From positions 7,135,882-7,199,881 of the forward strand of contig NC_036454.1 of assembly GCF_002775205.1 (NCBI RefSeq): a DNA stretch of 64,000 nt, read 5' to 3'. The DNA is from Xiphophorus maculatus. Its lineage: Eukaryota > Chordata > Actinopteri > Cyprinodontiformes > Poeciliidae. Shown piece by piece: positions 1-13,500 of this stretch. A model generated the notes under the pieces. It saw nothing but the letters and a program-made list of their open reading frames with translations. It was not told the DNA's origin and ran no database searches. The first letter of the stretch is position 1, and each line of letters begins with the position of its first letter. The translations under genes and the position numbers were made by a program.

Positions 1-929
1 TTGAACCAGAATAGAGCTACAAATTAAGACTGGATTCATCAAATCAGAGTATGGAGAAATAAGAGACTTCTTAAAACGTTTGCATACAACTCCATTTAGA
101 ACTTTGCTGTGTAGGAGAAGATTTCAGCTCCAAATAATTCTCTCTGTACCGAAGGCATTTACCTGTCATCCATTCCGCCAGAAGCCAAAACGCTGTTCAG
201 GGAATGCATATCATGCACTGGATAAAGCCATTAAAAATTCAAGTTGCTCTAATTTAAAAGTAACATTTTGTGGAGGGGTTGCAAAACGAAGAAGTTTATT
301 TTGAAAATGTTGCTTTGCATTGAAATTAAGGGAAACATTCAACTGAAGATGATCGGTTTTAAAGTAACAGGCGTTTTGTCCGTCCTTTCCCACAGTCACC
401 CCAGGGCAGCAGTTCTGCGTCTTAGTAAGTTTTTGACCAACATCTCTTTAACAAAGCATGACGTTGTTTTATTACAGTGAAGTATAAGAATTACTAAACA
501 TTTGCTTAGTTGTTTTATCTGAAATATGCCATGGGTATATAATAGACACAGACACAGTAGAATACAAAAGGAGAGGGGGAGCGAGCTGCACCAGGGGGAA
601 TACCTACTCCCATAAAGTCTGTGTATGTGGATCTATGCGTTGGGGTGCGTGCGCGTGTAGGGGTGTGTACACATGAAGAAGCCTGATGACGGTGTAAAGA
701 CCAGAAAAGATGAAGGAGAATGACAGCATTTCTGATTCCTGCTCGGAGCTTTATTCGACCTCTTTCAGCCCTGAACATCTGGATCGCAACGAGCCTTTGT
801 GCCAGCGACCAATTAGAGAACGATAAATTAATTAATGCTTGTGAAGATCTGAACATGTGCCAAGCCGTCAGCATTCCTAGTGTGCTGGAGAGACAGTTAA
901 GTTAATAATCCATTTTATTTATCAGTCTA
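1..929. other. Upstream flank of cabp7, no gene seen
   Basis: AT-rich sequence upstream of the CpG-richer cabp7 first-exon region. The open frames here (for example about 515-905 on both strands) are short, show no recognisable domain and no exon-like splice context, so I treat them as chance frames. A distal promoter or 5' UTR exon of cabp7 could lie here, but nothing in the sequence decides this. Confidence 0.5.
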
Positions 930-1460
930 AAGGGCTTTCATCGCGTATTTTCTGACGAAGGGAGGGTATCTGGAGCTCGGAGCGCGTTAAGTGAGCGCGC
1001 CTGCAGCAGCAATCCAACAAGTGGACGCGTGGATTTGCTGGAAGCAGATTTAAAACCAGGCAATCAGGTGATATGTGACCTGCAGTTGTGAAACGTTTTA
1101 AATCAGGAAGCAACACCCTCCGCTACTTAACGTGGAGCTCGTCCTAACCAATCGTAGTGCAAAGCGATTTGCGCGCAATGTGCACTTTTCAAAAGGCTGC
1201 TGTGTTGTTTTGAACGCGTGCAACTGAACTGCAATGAGGTGAGACTCCCTCTGCTTTTCTTCTGCTCTTCATTCATGGACCGAAAGGACGCGTGAAGCGA
1301 ACGCGCTGCGGATTTCACCGCATCTCCCAGTTCACCACCCATGCTCTCCATCCATGAGCACGCCGCTCCGTTCCCTCGGTGACCGCAGGGGGAAGTTGGA
1401 ATCAAATCTGTAGACATTTCTTTATGACGAGGTTGGAGGTGGGAGACACAGATTGCAGTC
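930..1460 (+). promoter_or_regulatory. Probable cabp7 promoter / 5' UTR, CpG-richer
   Basis: Compared with its AT-rich surroundings this stretch has many CpG dinucleotides and GC-rich words (gcgcgc, acgcgtg), continuing into coding exon 1. A CCAAT box reads on the plus strand at 1148-1152. This is the usual look of a vertebrate CpG-type promoter with 5' UTR. I see no clear TATA box and cannot place the transcription start. Seen: base composition and the CCAAT word. Inferred: promoter role. Confidence 0.5.
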
Positions 1461-1569
1461 ATGCCGATGCACCCAGTCACCTCCACGTTGATGTACCGGG
1501 GCATCTGCACCATCCCCGACATCCTCTCCTACAGCGCCCCGGTGAACCTGCCCGAAGACGAGGTTGAAG
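1461..1569 (+). CDS. cabp7: cabp7 coding exon 1
   Basis: Encodes residues 1-36 plus the first base of codon 37. The start is the ATG beginning [14 protein letters not shown], which matches the family N-terminus (MP-HPVT-LMYRG). Downstream ATGs at residues 3 and 11 would cut into that conserved block. The exon ends GAAG before a gtgaga donor. The acidic PEDEVE segment leads directly into EF-hand 1, which begins in exon 2. Confidence 0.93.
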
Positions 1570-4500
1570 GTGAGAATGCACCTGCTCACACGGACCGGGC
1601 GGCCATCACAGGGCTGTTTGTGAGTCAATATTGACAGTGTGAATTCATGACAGGGTCATGCACATTTGAGCTGGTGAGCTTCCAGCAGGTAGTTGTATGA
1701 CGGAGGCGCACGGTCAGGACCTTGGACAGCTCTCAGACAGATTTGGGCATTCCTAGTTGTACTTACTGTTAATCTTGTTTTTTGTTGTCATATAATTAGG
1801 TTGAATGAAAGAAAATTAGCCAAATAATCAAACTTTGCCAACTATGCCACTTATGTCAAATTCAAGCTTCTCACTTAAGTTTGCAACCCATTCTGAGTCA
1901 CATTCAAATAAATTTGCAATAACAAGCTGCTCCTGATGAGACCAGTGAATGATTTGCAAAACAAATAAATAAATAAATTGAGGGCTTATAGCTGGAAGAT
2001 GGATTTATGGAAGCTGCAATCGCCTGGCTCATTAAACCTGGAAGCAGACATTTCTTAAAGGTCATGATTTTCTGTATATATTTATTTTTTTGCAGCTTCA
2101 TCTTTTGATGTGAAGCTTTTGCACTAAAGCTAGAACATCAGTATCACCGTCTCTCATTTATCTGTTTTTAAAGTATCAATTTAAAACAGGAGGTGCAGTG
2201 ACACAAATACAGTGTGGGAAAAAAAAGGATTAATTTTTACTTCTTGTGATTCACTGTTTATAGGATTTATTTAAGTACACTAAACACTGGTTCTGTTCTA
2301 TGAATTACTGATATAATTTATTATTTTTAAGTCTAAAACTAACAAGAAATCAATATTTTTATGGTGGTATAACCCTGACTTTCATTCTCAGCTTTCATAC
2401 ATGATGGCCTACTCTACTCCCATCTTTCACATTGTTGCTGTGTTTGATGATCATCCAGTCAGTAGCTCATTAGGAACAATGATGTGTCAGAACTCAGCAT
2501 AAACTTAACTGAAATGGCTGTCACATGTAGAGATGCTAAATTCAGAAAAAAATAGCAGCGATTTTCACAATAAGACAAGCAAAATGAAATCATTAAAGAT
2601 AAAACATAAACTGGTTATAACTGGTTATGCTGAAGTACTTTAAGCCCTAATTAAAGAACAGCTTATGATTCGATCCTTATTTTTACCACATACTTTTATC
2701 CACATACTTTGTTCCATGTGGACGAAATGCTCAAAAGGCATTATTTAGAGATTTGAATGCATTGGTTTACATTTTCAGAAATCTCTTTGTGTGCCTATTG
2801 GAAACTGCAGTGCAGAGCACAAAAGCTATTTTGACATTTCAGAATGCCTTAATTGGCAGATTGAGACGTCACTGTGTGCTTCTACTTGATAACTGATTCA
2901 TTCCCATTGAAGCATTGACAGAAATAAACACACCTTTTCATTGGATGGTAGTGCAGATTTTTCAAGGAAGTTCATGAAATTGTAATGTTGCTCTTCCACA
3001 TGAACATAGCTACATAATACTAACAAACATACATTTTCTTCTCACAGGGAAAAGTTAAATTAATGAAAAACAAAATGAAAGAGGTAGAACATCAGCAATT
3101 TTCATTTGTCATTGTTTTTTTCTTTGTTTTTTTTTTAGCAAAATACTATAACAAGTAAAAATTAAAATTGGCGTTGTAGTTACAGTAAGTTGTTCACAAA
3201 GTCTTGATTTAAACAGCATCATAAATGACTCAGTACAGACCATGAGCATGGCTATCCTCTGTTGTCATTGATATTTGCTCCAGGAGAAGCCAAGGTTGTT
3301 GCGAAAGTGGATCTCTGTTTTCCCTCCCACCATTCCAATTTAATTTACAATCAAGCTCGGAGTGCAATAAACAGGCAACACTTCATTTAAACGCTAATTA
3401 ATCAAATCTACTTATGCCTGCTGCACACATGCTGTCACAAGACAAACAGAGCCATTTGGGCTTTGCAGCTCAAGTCATATTGGTGGTGTGACAGGGGAAG
3501 CACCGGGTGCTTTGCAGGCAGCACATGGGAGCAGAGGTTGTTGCTGTGAAAAGCGGCTGTTTCAGTTGTTGGAGTTCATTAGTGATTCAATGGGAGAGAG
3601 GTCTCAGAGGCTGTGGAAGAGGAAGGCTTTCCCCACATGGTCACTGACTTAACTGGACAGTGTGACTGAGGGTTTGTGGAGTAGGATAGGAGAAGTAGAG
3701 TAAAAACATCAAATTTGTTATTTGGCTTAGCAGATGATTCCTGCTTATAGATAAAGAGTTGCATTGTAAAACTATTTAGCATTTAGCTTATCAAGACAAA
3801 ATGCTGCTTTTAGCACCATTATCTTTGTAACTCTTCAAAGACGGATGAAAGAGTTACAGACGAGACATTAAATGAGATTTTTACAAGTCTCATTGAGTCT
3901 TTTATGCTGCATGGCTTTTTTAAAGATACAAACACATTTAGCAACACAACACTTCGTATTAAAACTGAATTTAGGATGCTTTCACATAAAAAAAAGTAGT
4001 ACTCGCATCAATTTGGGGAGAATGTGAAAAAAATTCACACCTTTTGATTTGTTTCACTTTTAAACAATGTCTTATGGCAGGCTAGAATTTGCCTGCTTGT
4101 CTAGACCCGAGTTTATGTGAACTTTCACAGCTGCCATAACGATACAGACTAAGGGTACTTTCACACCATCAGTGTTCAGTCCATTTAAATGGACCAGTTA
4201 TTTCTTTTTATTGGAAACTTTTTAAGGTAGTAGCATTTTTGAGCTTCTTACATGAATATTTGAATCATGTAAGCATTTGCTTTTAGAAATTCAAGGAACA
4301 TCCCCTAAACCAGCAATCTGTTGGAAACATAATGGAAGACTATTTTCTATAAAATAAAAAAGGAGCTTTATCATTCAGAACTTTTTATGTCAGATAAATA
4401 ATTTTGCAATTTATGTTAGATTTAACTGGGAGCCAATGAAGAAAGGCTAAAAGAGCCGGCAAAATCAATTAGGTCAAGGCTTCCTGACTGCCCACTCTTT

Positions 4501-7500
4501 AAACATTGATAAGTCTTGAACTCTTAAGTGCACTGAGCAACATTTAGTAACTTTTGATTGAATTTTGACAGTGGTTTTGGTTCACAAATTACTTATTGAT
4601 GAGAAAACGTGCTGCTTGAGCGATAGAGTCTCGTCATCGCTCTCGTCTCCGGAGAGATGGACGAGAATTGGCCGGGAGACAGAGGTGTCACATACATCAG
4701 CTTGGCCGTCAGGGACTCGGGGCTTTGTCACAGAAAGAAATTGCGCATTAGTGAATATGTGTGTGCGTGCAAGTGCATGCACGGGGACCAAAAGCTCAAA
4801 CCGAGGATTTGATTTTCAATTATTGCAATGGACACCTTGGGAACAGACCAATGCCACTGTACTTTGAGGTTGTGAAGACTATAAAAGCTTTGATTTACAC
4901 AAAGCTTTTTAGAATCTCTGCATGGCTTTTTAACACTGTACATACATGCAGGCGTGTTTGCGTGTGTGTGTATGTCTTTGGAGGATGGGTGGGCAGAATG
5001 TGGAGGGAGGTGGCAAGTATCTTAATGTACAATGTTGTGAGCATAAATTGAATTGGACTCCATATTCTCAATTTCCCCTCCCACACAAGATGGAAAAAAA
5101 CAGTTGATCATATTACTGCAGCTCAATATAGTTTAGACCTCCTCCACTAGCCACACACACGGACTCTCACACACACACACAAGCTCGGTGTCAATATCAC
5201 TGCAGGTGGAATTAAGTGGGTAGCCCATTTCCACACTGCCTAACAACAGCCCTATTGGAAGAAGCTTCGGAATACTCCTGGGGCTGAGCCTAAAGCTTTT
5301 ACATTATTTCCCAAAATGGGAATCATGTAAGCAGTTGCCAGCAGTTTTCTATTCACCTAAATATCAGATATTGACCATCTTTGTATCCCTGCAACAAAGT
5401 TAAGGATACAAAGATGGTCAATATCTGATATTTAGGTGAATAGAAAACTGCTGGCTTTAGGCTCAGCCCCAGGAGTATCCATTGTTATATTAAGCTATTG
5501 ATTTAGGCTAAATCCTTTTTTTGTTTGTTTGGCTTGCTTGATGACTTGTATGTACTTCAGTCATTTGTTAATGTTCTCTAATTCATCTAAAAACATTTTC
5601 CTCAAAGCTAATGGGGGAACATTTAGTTCTGTTTTTTACATTATTTTTATACCATGATTTTCTTAATTATAGCCAGATTTCCTCTGTCGCTGACAGACTC
5701 TCTAGGGAAATGTCCCAAAAACCTCAAAACACCTTCACTAGTTTGGGGTGAGAGTGAAAAAAATCAATTTATTAATGCGCAAATTATAAATTGTTACATT
5801 GGAGGAATTTAATTCAGTTGACATACATAGGTGAACTGCTTAAAAAAGCAATCCAGCTATGTAGAGTTAGATTTATATGTCAGTGCATAAAATCCCCCAG
5901 AACACTGGCCTCTAAATATTAATAGTACTTCTGAAAAAAAGATGAGTAAAAAGCCAAAATTATTTTCTCTTTGCAGAAGCATAATTTATCACAGAAAAAT
6001 ATATAAAAATCCACCCTTTAATTTGATAACATTTATCTTTGTACAATAGAAGAAGAGGACAGTTTTAGTCTTTTTTATATAACATGTAATAACACAGGAA
6101 CTTACAAGAAGAGGGTTTCCTCTTTATTCCTTTCATCCAGAATTCTGGGTCCTCTTGGCGCTCTCTTCTCTTTATTGCATCCGATGGGTTTTCTATGTCA
6201 TTCTGCCTTATGAAAAAAGGTAAATTTTCAAAAGAGAAAGTAACCTTTTCTCTTTTGATTTGGCAATATGTTTGAGAATGCCGTCCTACTGAAAAAGACA
6301 AGTTTGACTCATTCACAGTTCATTGGCAGTAGCCATCATATTGTGATGTTTTATTAAACATCACAGAATCTCTATCATATTTAACAATTGTCTGTCTTGA
6401 GATGTTTTTTCAACATATCCTGATTTCCATCCTAACCTATCTGGAGTGTTTGTTTCTGAAAAGCTCAAACTTTGTTTCTTCTGTCCAAAACACACAGTCC
6501 TAATTAAAGTTTGAGAAGTGCTTAGCAAACTCCACTTGTGTGATGATGCGATGGTAGATCAACATTTCTTCTCTTTGGTATGCCTCCTAAACCTAATAGT
6601 TGTTAGAGAGGATTATTGATTATTTCCAACAGAGATTTGTCTTGCCTTCTTTTCAACCCCTGCTTAATGTTCCTTATGCCAAGATAAACTTAAGCCTTTG
6701 AAAAACATTGTTTGTCACAGTCATAACTGCTTTCAGTTTTGTAAACACTGCTCTGATTGATAATATTTAGGTAATTTTGGCAAATACTAAGTCTAAATTT
6801 TATATTTATTTACCTGGGGAACAAAATAGCATGGCCTAAAATAATTACCTCGAAATAAAGTGTAAGGAAGAAAAGGAAGGTATTCCCACAAACCTACTTT
6901 CAGTTGGCTGTGAACCTAACTGACTGACCGGGCAAGGATATCATTGATTAGAGAGACAATGAGAGGTTCATGGTAAATTTGGAGAAGCTCCAGAGTTCCA
7001 TATCTCAGATAGGAGAATGTGCTCACAGTGTAGCTAGGCAAATTAATTTCCTATTGATCATTCACTAATGACAAGAGTTAGAGTTAGGGTGGCATGAACA
7101 AAGCAATTGATGAAAGAAAGACATAAAAAGTTTACAAGGCCTTCATGCAAACTACAATGCATAGAAAACAAATTCAATGGTAGAAAACAAATTTCTCACA
7201 TCATCCTGAAAGCATCATCCCCACAGCAGGAATAGGGAAGTTGGTCTGAGCTTACAGGACATTGAACAGCTGGACAAGAATTCCAAACACTGCATTAGAA
7301 AAATTATGATCAATTGTGATATGATCATATTTTTTTAGATATTGAAATTCTATTGGAAAGCTGTTCTTAAAAAATAATAAATAAATACTCCCCTTTCAAT
7401 CTGACAGAGCTTGAGCTTCTACACAATGACCAAAAGAACAAAAATCCCTTCTCTGGATGTGCAAATCTAGCAGAGAAAACTCTGCAGACTTACCACTATG

Positions 7501-10500
7501 ATTATTACCAAAGGTGTTTTTACTAAATATTGGCTTAAGGAAATACAAATGCAGGCAAAACTATGCTCTGTTGTATTAAAGGAAAGGGGAAAAGGTAACA
7601 TTTATCTTCCCTCTGCACTACTTCATTTTAGTATATCAAACAAAATCCAGATAAAATATTGTAAAAATCAATGATGTCTGTATTGTGATAAAATATAGAT
7701 GAAGGAATAGGAATGGTTTTGCAAGGCTTATGTATTTCAGAACACTATGAAATACCAGAAATAGCACTAAATGATGAGCACTATGAGTAATTGCACTGAC
7801 TATATAATTAGAGCATTTATCACCTCATGCAAATTTATAAAGACAAAAAACAAAATTAGCTCTTTTGGATTGTGGTTATTTGTCTTTTTGACTCATAAAA
7901 CCTCCTACAAAAATGTTTTCTCAAGCTGCTCAGAGGTCCAAAGTCACTTTTATTCCAGGAAACAGTTTTGTTTTCAGTAGTAAACATCTGAAGCATTAAA
8001 CAGAGCTTTAGTTGCTCCCTTGCCATAAGTTTTACAAATGCTAATAGCATTGACTGACAGCTTTTAGAAAAAAACCCACAGAGTTTCTAATGGCATAAAC
8101 TGCCTCTGAGGCATTGTTGATGTTACTGCTAGACTCCTACAGTATCTGCAGCAGCAACATTGACTCATTTCTTTGCCCCGAGCTGCAGGGTTGACTTCCA
8201 TTCCTCATGAAATACTTACACGAATACAAATGAAGATATTTAAAGATGTCTGCGTTTGCTAGGAGAGACAGGAATTATGGACACAACGTATAGTATGTAG
8301 AATCAGTGGGTGGTGTGTGTGGGTGCACATCTGAGGGGTCAGTTGAGACTATTTCAAGCCTATGGTGTCTAAAGAGTGAGACACACAAACAAACATGATA
8401 AAATGACCAATCAGGATGGAAGACAATATCCTGGCTTGTTTTCGTTTTCACATGGAAATGAATCAGATGTGTTTACTAAAGTCAAACACCTATTTTTCTT
8501 GAGTGTTCAGCTCAGCTATTGACTTCTATTAGCATTCAGTCTAGCTCTCATTCCAACAAGAAGTTTCAAATATTTCAGAGGAAAACTGAACCTTCAAAAA
8601 AAGAACACGATTAGAAATGAATGTCTTTTAAATTACAGGCAACATGAGACTTTAACTTTCAAATTAATTATGTCTTTTATTTTTGATGCTTTAAGTATAG
8701 CACCCACTTAAAGCATTCACACCTGTCGAACTTGTTCATATTTCACAATCACTGACACAAACATCCATATATTTTATAAGTTAGTGGCTCTAATACCACC
8801 TTGCAAAGTGGAATCCTTTGCAAGAGTCGCAGAAGCCTATAGTTAAAAAAGAAGAATCAGTTTTGTGTAATGCAAAACCCGCATTTGTGGAAAAGTAGCA
8901 TAAGAAAAACCTTTGCTGAAGAAAGTCATGGAAGTCATATTTACAGTTTGCCACAAATTACGCAGAGGAAAAAAATCAAACCTGTAGCAGAACCTGCAGC
9001 CTTGCCTCAATTAAGAATAAATTTGAATTTCTCTGGCATTCATAAAGGTTACTTCTGACAGAAAACTAATGCTTTGCATCAAACTTAACACCCCACATCC
9101 AGTACTGACACAGGATCATCACAGCATTATTGTAAATGGAATTCATAGAACAAGGCATTTATCTAGATTTGAAGAAAAGATGAAAAAAGAATGGAGTTAA
9201 ATTCCAGAAAATCTTAAAAAAGAATATATTAGATGGTGAAGAAAAATGAGACTTGGTGGAAATTCATCCATCCATCAAGAATAAACAAAATGTGGCAGCT
9301 ACAGTGGAAGGGCTCAGATAAATGCATGTTCACACAGACATATGGACAATGTCTGGTAGAGATTCCACCTGTTTGAAGGTGGTGGTTGTAACATGAGAAA
9401 ATCTGAGAAACTTCAGGGTTTTGAATAGGTTACAAGGCACTGTATATTCTGCAATTTAACTAGCTTTTGTTGTTAGCGAACTAAGATTATGTATAATGCA
9501 TACGTCTATAAAGAAACAAAAGATTAGGGCTCCTCTACACTAAGTCACTTGTAAATTGTCCAGGGTTTTTAGTTATTTGTGGGTTACAGAATATTATGTT
9601 CCTGAATATTGCTAAAAAAAATAAAAAGTGAACAAAGTCAACCTTATAAATTTAACTAAATAGTGACAAAAAGTACATTTGTGACATTGCAAATTTGTTG
9701 CACTGATGGTTACAAGGAAAATAAATCTTACTTTGCTCATCTCCTCCTTCATATGGCTCCGTCCAACACTATTCCCCCTCTCCATGATGTATGGCTGCCT
9801 TACACAACCTGCCAGACAGACGAACAAACAGGCAGGCAGGGGGGGATGAATTTCAAAATGGATTTCTTGAATGTGTCACCTGCCTGGATTTGGTATATGA
9901 AAAAGTTCCACTTGACATAGATGGTGATAAAGATGTGAGTAGAAATGAGCCGTCTCTCAGAGGTTGATGTGACCCAGCACCTCAGCTGGTGAGTCACAGG
10001 TTGGGAAAACCTCTTGTGAAAAGCATAGAAATAGTTTTATATCATTTAAGAAAGCTAAAATGTGCAAAGCAATTGTTAAACATATTTGAACTGCCAAAGA
10101 ATAAGGTAGAAATTTACAACTTAAACATTGATCAATATTCTGGCATGAACACTTTTAAACAGGTTTTCATTCATGCTTTATTTCTATTTCTATCAGGTGC
10201 TTCTACAGAAATCTTTAAAGCTACACAATGTAACATTTATTTTTTTAAAAGTTTTTTTTACACTGATGGCAGATAAATGCTTTTTCTATAACAATAAGTT
10301 GTTCCTCTGTCATTAACACATTGAACAGCATGTACACTAGCCTGATTGACACCTCTAAGAGCTTCCCCCTGACTCTGATTGGTTGTTTTTGACCGGGATC
10401 ATCTTACTACATCTTACTATCACTAACGTAGTGGTTTGATATTTTTTTCTCTGAAATGTCTTAATTTTATGTCAGATGTAATAGAAAATACACCAATCTA

Positions 10501-13500
10501 CTTTTTGCCAGAAACCCAAAGCCTCCAGAATGGCTTTGCAATCCGTTTTAGATTGATACATGTCAGTGGTTTTGCTTCTCCTATGTTTCTAATGCTTTTT
10601 GAGATCTTTTATCAGCTTCCTTCTGCAATTTTACAAGGCATAAATATATGATCCACTGCCTCAGAGGGAAAACCATGCTGCTCCTCCTGAATCGGAGCTT
10701 CAAAAATTGGTTTGCGAATCACATAATTTCTGGTGCCCATCTGGAAGTGCCATGGTAATAGACTTGACTTCCCCAAAGTTTACAGAAATTTACAGAAAAA
10801 AACCCTCTTTAGGGTGTCTGAAATGCTATGGATAATTACAAAGTAAGCGTTGAAGGGACTTTAGCTTCTAAGTCAAATATGTAATCTTATATCCAAGTTG
10901 TTGTTGAAGATTCTGTTTTGTAGATTTCTGAAATGTTTTTTCTGGAGCTTTGCATGGAAGCGTATAAGCATTCATAGCCAAAGTAGATCTTCTATTTGTT
11001 ATGTCTAAGTAAATGCCTGTTAACACACAACATTGTCAAATAGCACAAATATCAATACTAGCTGCACAATATTGAAAAAGTTCAGTGAGGCATAAAACTG
11101 TTTTAGACGAGTGATCATTTGGCTCGATTTATAATTTGCTTCAGGGGAACCTCTTTTCAACCATCTTAACAATCAATGATAGAGTCTGTCTTTCAAACTG
11201 TTTAATGTATTATGTATGTACAGTATAATCTGTTTAAAGGATAATGTGAAAATTTTTTGCATTTCAGTACAATTTGTGAAGAAAATTAGATTTTTCCATC
11301 TTGTATTCTCCTCTTTATTTCATTTGTATCGGCCTCTATGCTCCACGTTGGTTTTACGTTACAAAACATGGAAATTATAGTTTTCACCCATTAACTCAAA
11401 AACGAGCTAGTCTTTTCTCCACACTCTCTGCTGCTCTTTCCCCAAACTTCATAGAGAAACATTGGAGTCATTTTGTTTTGCTGCTTTGCATGAGTCTCCT
11501 CCAGACTTTATGACTTTCTTCTCATTGCGATTTTAACAGCAGCTCAGTTTTGGTGCACAGGGCTTCCCAGTGCATAATACATACATGAAATGTATCCAGT
11601 ATATTCCATGTATTTTTTATGTATGATTAAAATCATGTTTATATACGTACTACTGCTTCCTGGACATATATTATGCAGAAGCCAATTGTTCCACTCATTG
11701 TTTGCACCAGTACCTCCTCCTGAGCAAGTCTGTGGCAACATTGGATGGTTGATGGCATCCAGTTGTTAATTTTACATCAGTCTATCATCCTTTACAGATT
11801 GTTTTAGTCATTCACATCACCCAGATCAACTACCTTTAGCGGGACCAAAGTCATACTGAATTTTGAAGCAGGTATTGGTGAGGAAGCATTGACTTCCCAA
11901 GTAGTTAAATTTCTAAGTTTGCTCTAGGAGTTCAAAAAAAAAAGTAAGGGGATTTGTATTTGGCTGGTTATTTCCTTCTAACAAGGCCCCCTGGAGAATA
12001 AACTTATATCATTAGAAACCAGTTTATGTCTCTTTAAATGGTGCCACTGTTCAAATAAATAATTAACTAAATTTCCAATATGTCTTGTTTCTTCAAACTT
12101 CAAGTATCTTATTCAACAACTGACATCAAACAAGAGTCATTGGCAAAATAAGCAGGTAGGAATTCCTAGTAGAGGAATAGACACGTTTTTACACAAATTA
12201 CTTAACACTGCTTAATAAATGTGGCAACATTTACATAGAAATAAACAAGCTTTCAACATAATGAATTTTATCTCCTGGAAGTTGTGCTACAACAAAGAAC
12301 TGATTGATGTCCTTATATTTTTTGCGATGTTTTAGTCCTGCAGGTTACAAGTGGACTATTAACCTGTTTAGTTTCATTTTTGAGAAAAGCATAGTTGAGA
12401 AGATTGCTACAGTTTAAACCAGTTTGACTGGATTTGCACATCCATTCTTACTTAATCTAAGTAAGCTGTGTCCCTTTACTATATACAACAAGCGGAAGAA
12501 TTGTGTCTTAATAATATATGTTTTATCAAAATTAGAATGCAAATATGGCATTGTTAAATTCTTACAGGTAAATCAGTTGACATTTCAATCACATCAGCAA
12601 ACACAGTCTTCTCACAAATTCTTAGTTAATCTTTTTCTCTGACTTCATTGACATCTAACCTCGACAAAATAGGTCTTGATAGAAAACACAAGGTGCAGAT
12701 TAGCATAGAATATTGTGAAATGTGATGATTGCAACTGTCGGGTAGGTTGAATCAAAGTAATTTACTCCCATTTTGATCGATTGCCATGAAGGAGTGACTC
12801 CAGCAGACTTTATTACCTGTGAAATCAACTATGATGAGTTCTGGAATGTGAAGGGCTTTTTTTCCCCTGCAGCTAATATTTCCTTCCTTTGATAAACAAT
12901 ATAGCCCAGTCCGCAGTAGACTAGACAATATCAGGAGCGTAAAAAACTCATCTATAAATGAGATGACACCATTAAGTTGATGAACCTGCTAAGACATTGA
13001 TGAATAATTCGCAAAGCATAGCAAATGCTTTTGATAGCTCACATCCAACCTTGGCTTGAGGTGCTTCTCACAGTTTTTTTTTGTCTTTTTTGCCTTGTGG
13101 GTATTGGCCTGGCTCAGCTTAGTTCTGTGCTGTGATGATGAAAACTTACAACTTTAAAAAGAATAAAAAAATAAATAAATTGGAGACAGATCAATGATAC
13201 TTGTTCCCTTCTGGGAAATAAAGAGAAAGAACAAAAATCAGCGGAAATTTCACAGCCGTTTACCTTTTTCCATCATCCAAGGTCAAGTGGGGTTTAAAAA
13301 GTTAACTCAGAGAATTCATACATTTTTTTTATGATAAAACATCTCATCCACCTCTACCTCCCCCCCTCTACCCTTCCTATTTCTTTCTTTGCTTATATCA
13401 GCGCTGCACTAGCAAAGTTAATATCCCTAAAACTTCATGCCACCCAAACACTCAAATGGGATTTTCCCTCAACATTCAGTCAACTTAAAAATTTGCCGTA

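Noticed and set aside
1127-1522. Minus-strand 131-residue frame over cabp7 exon 1
   Set aside because: It overlaps the cabp7 first exon antisense and arises from its GC-richer composition.
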